64,000 nucleotides of DNA from an uncultured Burkholderiales bacterium (GCA_937891665.1 CALAGS010000139.1:23807-87806), one strand, 5' to 3'; counted from the first letter of the stretch, positions 28,934 to 37,880 are shown. A program made the numbers and translations. Notes: a model not told the origin generated them from the sequence alone.

Positions 28934-29745
28934 TGCACAAGCAACACGTGACCCCTTCAGTTTGGGCGCCGCCGCAAATATCGATGCGCTGGTGGCCTGT
29001 GTTTTTGCGCAACATGTTGGTGTGGCGCAAGTTGGCCCTTCCCAGTTTGGTGGGCAACATTGCGGAGCCACTCATGTGGTTAGTGGCTTTCGGCTACGGC
29101 TTGGGAGCCTTGGTGGGCGAGGTCAGCACAGGCGGTCAGCAAGTGTCTTACATTTTGTTCTTGGCCAGCGGCAGCATCTGCATGAGCGCCATGAATGCGG
29201 CTTCCTTTGAGGCTTTGTACTCTGCCTTCTCGCGAATGCACATGCAAAAAACCTGGGATGGCATTATGAATGCCCCTGTGCGTTTAGACGATGTGGTCAT
29301 GGCCGAAATGTTGTGGGCCGCCTACAAAGCGCTGTTTACCGTCACGGCTATTTTGGGGGTCATGCTGGTCTTGGGCATTAGCCACAGTTGGAAGTTGTTG
29401 TTGGCATGGCCAGTGTTGTGGCTGGTCGGCGTCACCTTCAGTTGCATTGCCTTGATCTTCAACGCGATGGCCAAGGGCTATGACTTTTTCACGTACTACT
29501 TCACCTTGTTTTTAACGCCCATGATGTTTTTGTCGGGCATTTACTTTCCGCGCACGCAGCTACCTGACTGGTTGCAACGCGTCACAGACTTTTTGCCTTT
29601 GACAGCGGCCGTTGAATTGGTCAGGCCGATGTTTTTAGATCAATGGCCAAGCAATGTGGCTGGCAATCTGAGTTTGCTCGTTGGCGTTTCAGCGGCGGCA
29701 TTTTGGGTGGCTTTGGCTTTAACCCGAAAGCGCTTCAGGGCATGA
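28930..29745 (+). CDS. ABC-2 type permease, NodJ type
   Basis: 271 residues from the ATG at 28930, overlapping the ATPase stop by 4 bp; the track start at 28843 lies inside the ATPase gene. About six membrane helices are present, with the NodJ-like pattern MNAASFEALYSAFSRMHMQKTW and LTPMMFLSGIYFPRTQLP. It forms the membrane part of the exporter. The substrate is unknown. Confidence 0.87.
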   Translation: MMHKQHVTPSVWAPPQISMRWWPVFLRNMLVWRKLALPSLVGNIAEPLMWLVAFGYGLGALVGEVSTGGQQVSYILFLASGSICMSAMNAASFEALYSAFSRMHMQKTWDGIMNAPVRLDDVVMAEMLWAAYKALFTVTAILGVMLVLGISHSWKLLLAWPVLWLVGVTFSCIALIFNAMAKGYDFFTYYFTLFLTPMMFLSGIYFPRTQLPDWLQRVTDFLPLTAAVELVRPMFLDQWPSNVAGNLSLLVGVSAAAFWVALALTRKRFRA

Positions 29746-29797
29746 CAACGAACTTTTTATCAATCGACTCTCTTCATCACTTTTCATTTCTCAAATC

Positions 29798-30646
29798 ATG
29801 AACATTCAAAAAGTAGGCATCATTGGCGCAGGCACCATGGGCAACGGCATAGCACAAGCTTGTGCAGTGGCAGGCATTCCGGTGGTGATGGTGGACATCT
29901 CGGAAGCGGCAGTGGCCAAAGGCATTGCCACGGTGTCGGGCAGCTTAGACCGCTTGCTTAAAAAAGAAAAAATCACGGAAGCAGACAAAGCGGCAGCGCT
30001 GTCTAAAATTCAAGGCAGCACCCAGTATGAAGACCTGATGAGTGCCGATCTGGTGATTGAGGCCGCCACTGAAAATCAAGATCTCAAAGTCAAAATCTTG
30101 AAGCAACTGGATACCTTGTTGGCCCCTGATGTCATCATTGCCTCCAACACCTCCTCTATTTCAATCACGCAGTTGGCCGCTGTGACCACGCGTGCCGACC
30201 GCTTCATTGGCATGCACTTTTTCAACCCTGTGCCCATGATGGCGCTGGTGGAAATTATTCGCGGTTTGCAAACCAGCGACGAAACGCACGATGCGGTTCA
30301 CGCCTTGGCCACCGCCTTGGGCAAAACGCCCATCACGGTTAAGAACGCACCTGGCTTCGTGGTCAATCGCATCTTGGTGCCCATGATCAATGAAGCCTTG
30401 TTTGTATTGTCAGAAGGCTTGGCCACACCCGACGACATTGATGCCGGCATGAAGCTCGGTTGCAACCAACCCATTGGCCCTTTGGCCTTGGCCGACATGA
30501 TTGGCCTTGATGTGTGCTTGGCCGTCATGGAGGTGTACCTCAAAGAATTTGGCGACAGCAAATACCGGCCATGCCCGCTGTTGAAAGAATTGGTGGCTGC
30601 AGGTCGATTGGGCCGTAAAACGGGTCACGGTGTTTACCAATATTGA
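29798..30646 (+). CDS. 3-hydroxybutyryl-CoA dehydrogenase
   Basis: 282 residues, usual for Hbd/PaaH. The NAD-binding loop GIIGAGTMGNGIAQ is at about 8-21. The catalytic His-Glu pair lies in MHFFNPVPMMALVEII (His about 140, Glu about 152), and the C-terminal domain begins NAPGFVVNRILVPMINEA. It oxidises or reduces 3-hydroxyacyl-CoA/acetoacyl-CoA in short-chain fatty acid, PHB or phenylacetate metabolism. A crotonase gene follows on the same strand. Confidence 0.92.
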   Translation: MNIQKVGIIGAGTMGNGIAQACAVAGIPVVMVDISEAAVAKGIATVSGSLDRLLKKEKITEADKAAALSKIQGSTQYEDLMSADLVIEAATENQDLKVKILKQLDTLLAPDVIIASNTSSISITQLAAVTTRADRFIGMHFFNPVPMMALVEIIRGLQTSDETHDAVHALATALGKTPITVKNAPGFVVNRILVPMINEALFVLSEGLATPDDIDAGMKLGCNQPIGPLALADMIGLDVCLAVMEVYLKEFGDSKYRPCPLLKELVAAGRLGRKTGHGVYQY

Positions 30647-30653
30647 GCTTGCT

Positions 30654-30674
30654 CAAGTGCGCTGAGCGCACTTG
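30654..30674 (+). terminator. Perfect 9-bp hairpin between hydroxyacyl-CoA dehydrogenase and crotonase genes
   Basis: CAAGTGCGC-TGA-GCGCACTTG lies eight bases after the dehydrogenase stop. It has no long T-run (TCTCTA follows), so it may act as a 3'-end stabiliser or weak terminator rather than a full stop. Confidence 0.5.
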
Positions 30675-30700
30675 TCTCTAACCTAATTGAATCACTTTTT

Positions 30701-31504
30701 ATGACGACCATCCATCCTGAAGGCAGCATTGACTTGGAAGTACAGAGCGGCGTGCTGCTGATTGGCATTAACCGACCCAACAAGCGCAACGGCTTCACGC
30801 CCAAGATGTACCGCGAGTTGGGCGAGGCTTATACGCGGCTGGACGACGACGTGACCCTGCGTGTTGGCGTGTTGCATGCCATGGGCGAGCACTTTACAGC
30901 CGGCCTTGATTTGCCCACCATCGCACCTCTCATGCAGCGTGGTGAAAAAGCTGTGCCGCTGGGCTTAGTTGACCCTTTGAATTTGGGCATGGAAGGCTAT
31001 CGCCGCCGTACCAAGCCCATGGTCGTGGCGGTTCAAGGCATTACCTACACCTTGGGCATAGAGTTGATGCTGGCAGCCGACATTGTGGTGGCTGCCGACA
31101 ATTGCCGTTTCTCGCAATTGGAAGTGAAGCGCGGCATCATGGCCACAGGTGGTGCCACATTGCGCATGGCCGAGCGCGCAGGCATGGGCAATGCCTTGTT
31201 GCATTTGCTCACAGGCGACGAGTTTGGCAGTGCAGAAGCTTTGCGTTTGAATTTTATTCAACGTGTCGTGCCTGCAGGTGAGCAGTTGAACGAGGCGATC
31301 AAGATTGCAGAAGCCATAGCCGCGCAAGCGCCACTGGCCGTGGTGGCCACACGCCAGAATGTTTTGAAAGCAGTGGAACAAGGCCCCTTGGTGGCCATGC
31401 ACGAATTCATTTCAGTTCAAAAAACTTTGTCTAACAGCGTAGACGCCAAAGAAGGCGTGCAGTCCTTCATCGAAAAACGCGCAGCGCGGTTCACTGGAAA
31501 ATAG
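30701..31504 (+). CDS. Enoyl-CoA hydratase/isomerase (crotonase) family protein
   Basis: 267 residues. The crotonase fold is evident from VLLIGINRPNKRNGFTP, the oxyanion pocket stretch HFTAGLDLPT, and QGITYTLGIELMLAADIVVAA. In the usual catalytic positions I see GIELMLA (G-rich helix) and SQLEVKRGIMATGGATLR, where a Glu is kept. It is probably a hydratase or isomerase for an acyl-CoA. It follows the 3-hydroxyacyl-CoA dehydrogenase, which suggests joint action in beta-oxidation. Confidence 0.85.
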   Translation: MTTIHPEGSIDLEVQSGVLLIGINRPNKRNGFTPKMYRELGEAYTRLDDDVTLRVGVLHAMGEHFTAGLDLPTIAPLMQRGEKAVPLGLVDPLNLGMEGYRRRTKPMVVAVQGITYTLGIELMLAADIVVAADNCRFSQLEVKRGIMATGGATLRMAERAGMGNALLHLLTGDEFGSAEALRLNFIQRVVPAGEQLNEAIKIAEAIAAQAPLAVVATRQNVLKAVEQGPLVAMHEFISVQKTLSNSVDAKEGVQSFIEKRAARFTGK

Positions 31505-31508
31505 CCTT

Positions 31509-31577
31509 GTGAAAATTGCGCTGCTGTCTGACATCCATGCCAATTTGCAGGCGCTTCGCGCTTGCGCGGCACACTGA
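31509..31577 (+). pseudogene. N-terminal remnant of a metallophosphoesterase
   Basis: A GTG followed by KIALLSDIHANLQALRACA and then TGA encodes only 22 residues. This is the start of a calcineurin-like phosphoesterase (YfcE/MPP type), where D-x-H in SDIHAN binds metal. Normal members have over 150 residues. The sequence after the stop has no further phosphoesterase motif, and the srkA-like gene begins 32 bp later. I read it as the stub left after a deletion. Confidence 0.65.
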
Positions 31578-31609
31578 TGCCGTACCGTTGAAGATCATAG
31601 GAACACTGA

Positions 31610-32761
31610 ATGACGAATGATCTCACACAATGGCCCGCCGAGTGGGACGCCAGGCATCCCTATGCATCCCTTACACCCGATGCCGTGCTAGATGCGTTGG
31701 CCGACATTGGTTTGATGGGAGATGGCCGGCTGATTGCGCTCAGCTCGTATGAAAACCGCGTCTATCAGATTCAATTGGAAACAGAACGTTCACCTGTGCA
31801 AACAGATGGCACGCCTGTACCCGACAGTGTGGTGGCCAAGTTTTATCGGCCGGGTCGCTGGACAGATGCGCAGATTCAAGAAGAACACGACTTTGCGGCC
31901 GAGTTGGTAGCCGCGGAAGTGCCTGCGGTGCCGCCCCTGAATTTACGAGGTCGCACTTTGCATCACAAGAAGTTTGTGAAGGGTACAAATAGTTCTGCAG
32001 CTCATGAGCCGAATCTTGCTGAACATCACAAAACGTTTCAAGGTTTTTCATTTTCCGTCAGCGAACGCCGAGGTGGCCGGCGGCCAGAACTTGATGACGG
32101 CGAAGTGTTGGAATGGATCGGCCGGTTTTTGGCGCGCATTCATACCGTAGGGGCTACCAAAGCTTTTCACAATCGACCTTCACTCAGCATTGACACCTTC
32201 ATGCAAGAGCCCAAGGATTGGTTGCTCAATAACAAAGCCATTCCCATGGAAGTAGAGCGGGCGTGGCAAGACGCGTGGCAACAAGCCATGGACGTGATGC
32301 ATGCTGCTGGCTTAGGTTCTGCGCATGGCAGCGACTGGCCTCATTTTCAAATGCTGCGTTTGCACGGTGACTGCCACCCCGGTAATATTTTGTGGACACC
32401 TGCTGATTTGCCAGGCGGTGGTCCGCACTTCGTTGACTTGGACGACGCGCGAATGGGCCCTTCCGTGCAGGATTTGTGGATGCTGTTGTCGGGCGATCGC
32501 AAACAGCGCTCAGGTCAGTTAAGCATGTTGCTTGATGGTTATGAACAAGTGCGCGATTTTGATCGGCGCGAATTGGCCCTGATTGAACCCCTGCGCACTT
32601 TGCGCTTGGTGCATTACAGCGCGTGGTTAGCGCGCCGTTGGGACGATCCTATATTTCCGATTAACTTCCCTTGGTTTGGCACGCCAGATTATTGGCGCGG
32701 CCAAGTGCAAATGTTGGAAGAGCAGATCGAGCAAATGCAAGAACCACTGCTGGTGGTTTAA
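31610..32761 (+). CDS. srkA: Serine/threonine protein kinase SrkA (YihE/RdoA family)
   Basis: 383 residues. It matches the aminoglycoside-phosphotransferase-like kinase SrkA: YENRVYQI (N-lobe start), KFYRPGRW with the ATP-lysine region, the catalytic loop RLHGDCHPGNILW, and the DFG-equivalent FVDLDDARMGPSVQDLWML. In E. coli SrkA protects cells from stress-linked death; the target is not well defined. It is about 55 residues longer than the E. coli protein (328), partly from an insert around residues 125-145 (KGTNSSAAHEPNLAEHH). Confidence 0.85.
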   Translation: MTNDLTQWPAEWDARHPYASLTPDAVLDALADIGLMGDGRLIALSSYENRVYQIQLETERSPVQTDGTPVPDSVVAKFYRPGRWTDAQIQEEHDFAAELVAAEVPAVPPLNLRGRTLHHKKFVKGTNSSAAHEPNLAEHHKTFQGFSFSVSERRGGRRPELDDGEVLEWIGRFLARIHTVGATKAFHNRPSLSIDTFMQEPKDWLLNNKAIPMEVERAWQDAWQQAMDVMHAAGLGSAHGSDWPHFQMLRLHGDCHPGNILWTPADLPGGGPHFVDLDDARMGPSVQDLWMLLSGDRKQRSGQLSMLLDGYEQVRDFDRRELALIEPLRTLRLVHYSAWLARRWDDPIFPINFPWFGTPDYWRGQVQMLEEQIEQMQEPLLVV

Positions 32762-32788
32762 GTACAAACCTTCGCAACGATTTGCATT

Positions 32789-32840
32789 GAATTAAATGTC
32801 GCTTGAAGAACTGTGGGTAAGCGATTAACTGATTTAATTC
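32789..32840. terminator. Inverted repeat between convergent srkA and PIN-toxin genes
   Basis: GAATTAAAT (32789-32797) and ATTTAATTC (32832-32840) are perfectly complementary, with a second pair CGCTT/AAGCG inside. The element lies between two converging stop codons and could end transcription from both sides. It is AT-rich and lacks a T-tract, so this is a modest call; it also marks the right-hand edge of the toxin-antitoxin insertion. Confidence 0.35.
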
Positions 32841-32843
32841 CAA

Positions 32844-33419
32844 TCAAATAAGCTCCGTCACATCACGCAAATGCGCGGCTGTTTGCACGAGGTGTCTTTT
32901 CTCAAACAAATCAATCATGTCAGCAGCAGTCATGCCTGGCCGATTCCAACGAGTACGCATCTTTTTGATTGCCGTTAAAGCCTTTGGTGGATTCAGCATA
33001 ATTTGGTTGAGAACAAATTGATCGGGAGTTTGTATTTCAACATCAAACTGGGCTAACACGTGAGCTGGAAAGTCTTTGGTGTTTAAGCTAACAATTGCGT
33101 CTGCATTTCCGCGAATTGCTGCGGCAAGAACATGCCTATCGTTTTCATCTGGCAATATGACGCTTGGTATAAAAAGCTCATAGTCCACGATCAAGCAATC
33201 TGGAACTGCTGCACGCATCTGTTCAAGTAGCCTTGGTATCTTTTCACCCGCATCAGGGTACTTCTCTACGACTGAAGTTGTCCATTCCCTCTCAATTTCT
33301 TGAGTCCATCGAGCGGTGTATAAATCTGCATGAGCGAGACTTAGTAAAACATCTCGTTGCAATCGCGGAAACAAAACACACGCATCCAATACGGCCGTAT
33401 ATCGACCACTGATCGCCAA
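32844..33419 (-). CDS. PIN-domain toxin-like ribonuclease
   Basis: 191 residues. The PIN acidic residues appear as AVLDACVLFP near the N-terminus, the central ILPDENDRHVLAAAI with a D-E-N-D cluster, and ADAIVSLNTKDFPA. This is the PIN_3/COG1569-like group rather than short VapC. It would cut RNA using Mg2+. The start is TTG directly after the antitoxin TAA (TAATTG), with GAGG upstream, so translation is coupled. No in-frame ATG lies close by. Confidence 0.78.
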   Translation of the reverse strand: MAISGRYTAVLDACVLFPRLQRDVLLSLAHADLYTARWTQEIEREWTTSVVEKYPDAGEKIPRLLEQMRAAVPDCLIVDYELFIPSVILPDENDRHVLAAAIRGNADAIVSLNTKDFPAHVLAQFDVEIQTPDQFVLNQIMLNPPKALTAIKKMRTRWNRPGMTAADMIDLFEKRHLVQTAAHLRDVTELI

Positions 33420-33884
33420 TTAAAGAGCCTCGCCGATATCGTCAGAATACTGACGTAGTTTTTGCAGAGCATTTTCAGAGCGCTGTTTTTGCGCTTCTTG
33501 GTAGCGTACGAGTTCTTCGAATTCGATGCGACGGTGACTGTTCACAAGACGACATTTCAGTCGATTTGCATCAATTTCTTTGATTACAAATGGTCTGGAA
33601 ACATTCAGAAACGCTGCTGCCTCTTGTGTCGTTAACTCACATTTTTGTGGAACTAAAAGCATTGGTTCACGCTTGGCCATTTGCCGCAACACATCTGCGA
33701 AAAATCTCAGAGCTCGTGGTGGTAGTTGCAACTCTGGAATTTGAGTCACGCCATCCTCAGTCGTGATGCTAATTTTGATGAACTCTGCGTTTGAATGGTC
33801 CAAAGCTGCGACCAAGCAAGCCCGAGCAACTCCCGCCATTTCTGCTTCAGCCTCACTGGCTGGATCTAGAACATGTTGACTCAT
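33420..33884 (-). CDS. Excisionase-type HTH antitoxin paired with PIN toxin
   Basis: 154 residues. The C-terminal half has an excisionase/MerR-like DNA-binding helix set (ELTTQEAAAFLNVSRPFVIKEI, about 84-105, then RLVNSHRRIEFEELVRYQEAQ). The N-terminal half is unassigned. Position directly before the PIN gene and the helix-turn-helix imply an antitoxin that also autoregulates. The family pair occurs widely in proteobacteria as a putative type II module; activity here is not shown by sequence. Confidence 0.75.
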   Translation of the reverse strand: MSQHVLDPASEAEAEMAGVARACLVAALDHSNAEFIKISITTEDGVTQIPELQLPPRALRFFADVLRQMAKREPMLLVPQKCELTTQEAAAFLNVSRPFVIKEIDANRLKCRLVNSHRRIEFEELVRYQEAQKQRSENALQKLRQYSDDIGEAL

Positions 33885-33931
33885 TGATTTCTCCTAGCAG
33901 TTGCCAAAATTCATTAGACTTCTTCGAGGTC

Positions 33932-33956
33932 TTAATCGCAATATTAACATTAATCG
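33932..33956. repeat. Direct repeat TTAATCG upstream of the antitoxin gene
   Basis: TTAATCG occurs at 33932-33938 and 33950-33956, 18 bp apart start to start, in the AT-rich 50-70 bp before the antitoxin start. It could be the binding site of the antitoxin on its own promoter. Confidence 0.3.
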
Positions 33957-33992
33957 AAATAAACGCAACGGTTCAGCCTACCAGAAATGACA

Positions 33993-34012
33993 AAGCCGCC
34001 CGAGGGCGGCTT
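33993..34012 (-). terminator. Rho-independent terminator downstream of htpG
   Basis: AAGCCGCCC-GA-GGGCGGCTT is a perfect 9-bp inverted repeat about 120 bp beyond the htpG stop on its strand. On the minus strand it is followed by TGTCATTT after GGCTT, a weak U-tract. It separates htpG from the toxin-antitoxin genes. Confidence 0.6.
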
Positions 34013-34128
34013 GTCTCCTTTAAAGCACTTGGCCAAACCAAGCGGTCAAAAGGTAAGTCGTGAATGGACCATACAACAGAAGTTAAGAATGGCCGCTGTT
34101 TGAACTTGCATTTACCTTCAATTTCAAC

Positions 34129-36096
34129 TTAAACCAACAAAGCATTCACACGTCGCACATAGGCTGCTGGGTCTTCCGGCATGCCGCCTTCAGCCAACAA
34201 AGCTTGGTCAAACAGAATGTTGGCCAAGTCATGGAAGTGCACCGAGCCCTCGAGCTTCTTCACCAAAGCGTGCTCAGGATTCACTTCCAACACAGGCTTG
34301 GATTCCGGGGCTTGCTGACCCGCCTGCTTCAGCATGCGCGCTAATTGCATGCTCATGCCGTTGTCGGTGACCACCAAACAAGCAGGTGAGTCCACCAAGC
34401 GACTGGTCACGCGCACGTCTTCCGCTTTGTCTTTCAAAGCTTCTTTCAGTTTGGCCAGCAATGGCTTGAAGGTTTCTGCCGCTTCTTCGGCGGCTTTCTT
34501 TTCTTCTTCGTCTTGCAAACTGCCCAAGTCAAAGGCGCCTTTGGCCACGCTTTGCATGGGCGTGCCATCAAACTCGTGCATGAAGTTCAAAGCCCACTCG
34601 TCCACACGGTCGGTCATGAGCAAAACTTCAATACCCTTCTTCTTGAACACTTCAAGTTGTGGGCTGTGCTTGGCTGCAGCCAAGGTGTCGGCGGTGATGT
34701 AGTAGATGGCTTCTTGGCCTTCTTTCATGCGCGCTTTGTAGTTGGCCAAAGACACACTCACTTCGTCTGAAGATGTAGAAGCAAAGCGCAACAATTTGGC
34801 CAAGCGCTCGCGGTTGCCAAAGTCTTCGCCCAGGCCTTCTTTTAAGACAGCGCCAAACTCTTTGTAGAAACTGGTGTACTGGCCTTGCTTGGCTTTGTCT
34901 TCTTCGCTCACCACATCGGTTACGCCATCGGCAGAAGCTTCTGGTGCATCGTTGTTTTTGGCCAAGTCTTCCAACATCGACAACACGCGCTTGGTACAGC
35001 CTTCGCGAATGGCTTTGACGTCGCGGCTTTCTTGCAGCAACTCACGGCTGACGTTCAATGGCAAATCGGCAGAGTCCACCACGCCCTTCACAAAGCGCAA
35101 ATAGCTGGGCATGAGTGCTTCTGCATCGTCCATGATGAACACGCGCTTCACGTACAACTTGATGCCGGCTTTTTTGTCACGGTTCCACAAGTCTTGCGGT
35201 GCTTGTGAAGGAATGTACAAAAGCTGCGTGTATTCGGTGCTGCCTTCCACACGGTTGTGCGTCCAGGTCAGGGGCTCTGCAAAGTCTTTGCTGATTTGTT
35301 TGTAAAAATCTTTGTACTGCTCTTCGGTCACGTCTTTTTTAGGACGTGTCCACAAAGCCGTGGCTTTGTTGATGGCTTCCCATTCGCCAGTTTTGACCAT
35401 GCTGCCAGGTTGACGGCCTTCGCTCGCGTCTTTGCCAATCAGTTCGCCATCTTTCCACTCTTCTTTTTCCATCAAGATGGGCAAGCTGATGTGGTCGGAA
35501 TATTTGCCAACAATCTCTTTCAGCTTCCACGTGTTGGCGTATTGCAAGGCGTCTTCGCGCAAGTGCAAGACGATGCTGGTGCCGCGTGTGGCGCGCTCGA
35601 TGGCTTCCACTTCAAAGTCACCGGTGCCGCCGCTGATCCAACGCACGCCTTCGGAGGTGGGTGCCCCTGCACGGCGAGTTTCGACAGTGATCTTGTCGGC
35701 CACAATGAAACCAGAATAGAAGCCCACACCAAACTGACCAATAAGTTGTGCATCGGCCTTTTGATCGCCCGAGAGCTTGCTCACAAAGTCTTTGGTGCCG
35801 CTCTTGGCAATGGTGCCCAAATTATCGATGGCTTCTTGGGCCGTCATGCCAATGCCGTTGTCGGTAATGGTCAGGGTCTTGGCCTCGGTGTCAAATGACA
35901 AACGAACTTCCAAATTGGGCTGACTCTCATACAGCGCATCGTTGTTTAAAGCTTCAAAGCGCAGTTTGTCGCATGCGTCTGAAGCGTTGGACACCAATTC
36001 GCGCACAAAAATTTCGGGGTTGGAATACAGGGAGTGGGTGACCAAATGAAGCAGTTGGGCCACTTCGGCTTGGAAAGCATGGGTCTTTTTAGTCAT
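34129..36096 (-). CDS. htpG: Molecular chaperone HtpG (Hsp90)
   Basis: 655 residues. The GHKL ATP-binding domain at the N-terminus has [23 protein letters not shown] and [11 protein letters not shown]. The middle domain includes [11 protein letters not shown] and [13 protein letters not shown], and the dimerisation domain ends the protein. It is an ATP-driven chaperone for late folding and heat recovery. A close sigma-32-type promoter is present upstream. The stop is 120 bp from a terminator hairpin. Confidence 0.97.
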   Translation of the reverse strand: MTKKTHAFQAEVAQLLHLVTHSLYSNPEIFVRELVSNASDACDKLRFEALNNDALYESQPNLEVRLSFDTEAKTLTITDNGIGMTAQEAIDNLGTIAKSGTKDFVSKLSGDQKADAQLIGQFGVGFYSGFIVADKITVETRRAGAPTSEGVRWISGGTGDFEVEAIERATRGTSIVLHLREDALQYANTWKLKEIVGKYSDHISLPILMEKEEWKDGELIGKDASEGRQPGSMVKTGEWEAINKATALWTRPKKDVTEEQYKDFYKQISKDFAEPLTWTHNRVEGSTEYTQLLYIPSQAPQDLWNRDKKAGIKLYVKRVFIMDDAEALMPSYLRFVKGVVDSADLPLNVSRELLQESRDVKAIREGCTKRVLSMLEDLAKNNDAPEASADGVTDVVSEEDKAKQGQYTSFYKEFGAVLKEGLGEDFGNRERLAKLLRFASTSSDEVSVSLANYKARMKEGQEAIYYITADTLAAAKHSPQLEVFKKKGIEVLLMTDRVDEWALNFMHEFDGTPMQSVAKGAFDLGSLQDEEEKKAAEEAAETFKPLLAKLKEALKDKAEDVRVTSRLVDSPACLVVTDNGMSMQLARMLKQAGQQAPESKPVLEVNPEHALVKKLEGSVHFHDLANILFDQALLAEGGMPEDPAAYVRRVNALLV

Positions 36097-36173
36097 CTTC
36101 TGAAGAGCGGTTAATAGGGTTTAAAAAGGTTCTGCCGCACAGACGGCAAGGGCCAAAACAGCCGCAACTTGAG

Positions 36174-36201
36174 AGTTGGGGATGGGTTGGAAAATTTCAA
36201 G
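36174..36201 (-). promoter_or_regulatory. Sigma-32 (RpoH) type heat-shock promoter of htpG
   Basis: On the minus strand CTTGAAA is followed after 13 bases by CCCCAACT. The consensus is CTTGAAA-N13-14-CCCCATNT, so this is a full -35 and a 7-of-8 -10. It lies about 78 bp before the htpG ATG. The expected start point is a few bases after 36174. Confidence 0.75.
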
Positions 36202-36225
36202 GGGTTTTTTGAGGCAGAAGGGGCC

Positions 36226-37080
36226 TTAAAACGACTCTTTGGGGCCCAAATAACGCCACTGCCCTACCGGCAAAGCGCCCAAGCTGATGCGCCCCATGCG
36301 AATCCGCTTGAGTCCGACGACTTTCAAGCCCACTTGCTCGCACATGCGCCTAATTTGACGTTTCTTGCCTTCCTTCAGCACAAAGCGGAGTTGCTCTGCG
36401 TTTTGCCACTCCACTTGCGCCGGTTTCAAGGGTTTGCCATCCAAACTGAGGCCATGCCTTAAGCGTTGCATCTGTGCCGCCGGAAAATGCGCTTGCACGT
36501 TGACCGCAATATCGCCTTGCGGCCCCGTGCAAGTGACGCGTACCAAATATTCTTTCTCCATGTCGGCGTCTTCGCCAATGAGCTGTCGGGCGACACGGCC
36601 GTCTTGGGTCATGACCAGCAGACCCACTGAGTCAATGTCCAAGCGGCCGGCAGGCGCCAGACCTTTGAACTGCGCAGGGCTGAATCGAATTCGGGTGGTG
36701 TCGCCCGACCATTGATTGCGCGCTTGAAACAGCACCATGGCGGGTTCGTGACCATCTTCGGCCTGGCCACTCACGTAGCCCATGGGCTTGTGCAGTAGCA
36801 CCGTCACTTGCTGTTCTTGTTGGGCTTGAGCTTCACGTTCTACCGTGATGCGATCGGTGGAGCCCACTTGCATGCCCATCTCGGCCACTTGGCCATTGAC
36901 CCTCACCCACCCCTGCTCAATCCAGGCATCAGCTTCTCGGCGTGAGCAAAGTCCTAGCTCGGCCATGCGCTTGTTCAAGCGGACGGTGGTAGCGCCAGAG
37001 GCACTGGGGTGTGCGCTTGAGACCGCGTTGGCAGGTCGTGGCGCGCGAGCAAAGGCTGGCTTTGGAGGAGGCTGATTCAT
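36226..37080 (-). CDS. Ribosomal pseudouridine synthase, RsuA/RluB/RluE/RluF family
   Basis: 284 residues. After a Pro/Ala-rich N-terminal tail (about 1-32) comes an S4 RNA-binding domain (RLNKRMAELGLCSRREADAWIE), then the synthase domain with the catalytic Asp in GRLDIDSVGLLVMTQDG (about 143-159) and the late motif KEGKKRQIRRMCEQVGL. The S4 position and IRRMCE suggest an RluF-like 23S rRNA enzyme, but the exact rRNA position is not certain. The ATG overlaps the end of the Crp/Fnr regulator gene by 4 bp, so they are co-transcribed. Confidence 0.88.
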   Translation of the reverse strand: MNQPPPKPAFARAPRPANAVSSAHPSASGATTVRLNKRMAELGLCSRREADAWIEQGWVRVNGQVAEMGMQVGSTDRITVEREAQAQQEQQVTVLLHKPMGYVSGQAEDGHEPAMVLFQARNQWSGDTTRIRFSPAQFKGLAPAGRLDIDSVGLLVMTQDGRVARQLIGEDADMEKEYLVRVTCTGPQGDIAVNVQAHFPAAQMQRLRHGLSLDGKPLKPAQVEWQNAEQLRFVLKEGKKRQIRRMCEQVGLKVVGLKRIRMGRISLGALPVGQWRYLGPKESF

Positions 37081-37820
37081 AAAACGTTTTCTTTGGACGG
37101 ATTGTCCCTGTTTCTGCGGTCAATCATGCGGGTTCGGAGGCCATGCAAATTCAAAATGCGAACGCCGCCATATTCAACCCGTATGAGCTCCTCTTCCTGC
37201 AGGTGAATCATGGCTTCATTCACACGCTGCCTGGAAAGCCCCACCAAATAAGCAAGCTCTTGTTGGGTGATGCGCAGTAAATCGCCCACACCTGGAAACA
37301 GAACCGGATTAAAGAGTGCCGCCAAATTGCGGGCAACACGCAAATCAGGATTGCTCAATCGGTCAAACTCCCTGGCCGCAATGAACTGCGCCAAGCGCTC
37401 ATTCAATTGGTTCATTACAAAGCGGTTAAAGCCCAAAGAGTTGTCAATCAACCAATGAAATGTGTCAAGGGGCAAGCCCGCTACCACACTGGCTCGCAAG
37501 GCTTGAATGTTGTAGCGATAATCCTCGCGTTTCAAGGCAGTGCCTTCGCCAAACCAACCGCCTGGTGGCACACCTGTGAAGGTCATGGTTTGGCCATCTT
37601 CGTTGTCGGTGCTCATTTTGAGCAGCCCCGACACAGTGCCAAACCAATAAGTGACAGGGCGACCCACGCGGCACACAAAATCTCCTTTTTCGGCATCGCC
37701 CACGCGCAACGCATTGATGGCACGCTCACGCTCTTTAGGTAAGAGCGAAACCAGCCAAGGGATGCTGGTCAACTCCTCCTCGGTGGGTGGGCGCCTTCTT
37801 TGATGCAGGTCAGATGGCAT
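37077..37820 (-). CDS. Crp/Fnr-family transcriptional regulator
   Basis: About 247 residues from the ATG at 37820 (MPSDLHQRRRPPTEEEL). The longer track start at 37898 is unlikely because it would place the palindromic operator inside the gene. The cNMP-binding-like domain has GDFVCRVGRPVTYWFGTVSGLLKM. The HTH recognition region is QQELAYLVGLSRQRVNEAMIHLQ. It lacks the N-terminal cysteine cluster of true FNR, so the effector is not oxygen through an Fe-S centre. It is divergent from the acyl-CoA ligase-Liv operon and is its probable regulator. Confidence 0.88.
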   Translation of the reverse strand: MPSDLHQRRRPPTEEELTSIPWLVSLLPKERERAINALRVGDAEKGDFVCRVGRPVTYWFGTVSGLLKMSTDNEDGQTMTFTGVPPGGWFGEGTALKREDYRYNIQALRASVVAGLPLDTFHWLIDNSLGFNRFVMNQLNERLAQFIAAREFDRLSNPDLRVARNLAALFNPVLFPGVGDLLRITQQELAYLVGLSRQRVNEAMIHLQEEELIRVEYGGVRILNLHGLRTRMIDRRNRDNPSKENVL

Positions 37821-37880
37821 GTCAATTTGCTGTAAGACGTTGAAAATCTTAGGGAAAATCCTAGTGGGTGAATCTATAGA

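Noticed and set aside
28004-29745. Nodulation export system NodIJ
   Set aside because: Family similarity only; no nodulation or chitin-oligomer genes are nearby, so the specific role is not claimed.
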